The position numbers were made by a program, and so were the translations under genes. Positions 5,344 to 5,363 of a stretch of DNA of 5,363 nt are shown here, one piece after another (position 1 is the first letter of the stretch; each line of letters starts with the position of its first letter). This DNA is from Chloroflexota bacterium (lineage in GTDB: Bacteria; Chloroflexota; Anaerolineae; Ardenticatenales; Ardenticatenaceae): positions 1-5,363 of the forward strand of contig DOUV01000401.1 of NCBI GenBank assembly GCA_003520455.1. Reading direction: 5' to 3'. Under the pieces are notes generated by a model, which was not told the origin of the DNA, did no database searches, and saw nothing but the letters and a program-made list of their open reading frames with translations.

Positions 5344-5363
5344 AACGATACCAGAAAGAGGGG

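Noticed and set aside
1..5363. CRISPR array, tRNA, rRNA, insertion sequence or attachment site
   Set aside because: No regularly spaced repeats, cloverleaf-like segments, transposase motifs or terminal repeats flanking the genes were seen on reading.

Overview
The window is a compact, same-strand (+) gene cluster with high GC content. Dense shadow reading frames on both strands are what GC-rich coding DNA produces. All six genes look intact: an acyl carrier protein (ACP), two FabZ-like hotdog dehydratases, two ketosynthase-fold proteins and an alpha/beta hydrolase. The set is a discrete (type II) fatty acid synthase or polyketide synthase-like system. Base composition, strong Shine-Dalgarno sites and a lipoprotein-like N-terminus fit a GC-rich bacterium, possibly an uncultured Gram-negative lineage. 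No marker gene allows a firmer placement.

Layout: a short AT-richer leader (1-53) carries no supportable gene. Next come an unusual ACP with a C-terminal zinc ribbon (68-670), hotdog dehydratase 1 (750-1199), a catalytically complete FabF/KSII-type ketosynthase (1276-2571), hotdog dehydratase 2 (2575-3036), a ketosynthase homologue that has lost every catalytic residue and resembles a chain-length-factor/KS-beta subunit (3116-4396), and a membrane-anchored or lipidated serine hydrolase (4399-5343). Two gene junctions are nearly overlapping (KS/hotdog 2 and KS-beta/hydrolase). The three longer gaps each hold a GC-rich inverted repeat. A perfect 14-bp inverted repeat lies at the 3' end of the hydrolase frame.

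Working model (inference): the ACP carries the growing acyl chain. The active KS and the inactive KS-like protein form a heterodimer in which the inactive subunit shapes the pocket and sets chain length. One or both hotdog proteins dehydrate 3-hydroxyacyl-ACP intermediates, and the hydrolase releases, trims or processes the product at the membrane. No ketoreductase, enoyl reductase, malonyl transferase or phosphopantetheinyl transferase is seen here, so these must come from elsewhere. The order hotdog-KS-hotdog-KS-beta suggests the pathway grew by duplication of a hotdog-KS pair followed by decay of catalysis in the second KS. The product cannot be named from this window. A polyene or an unusual lipid is possible.
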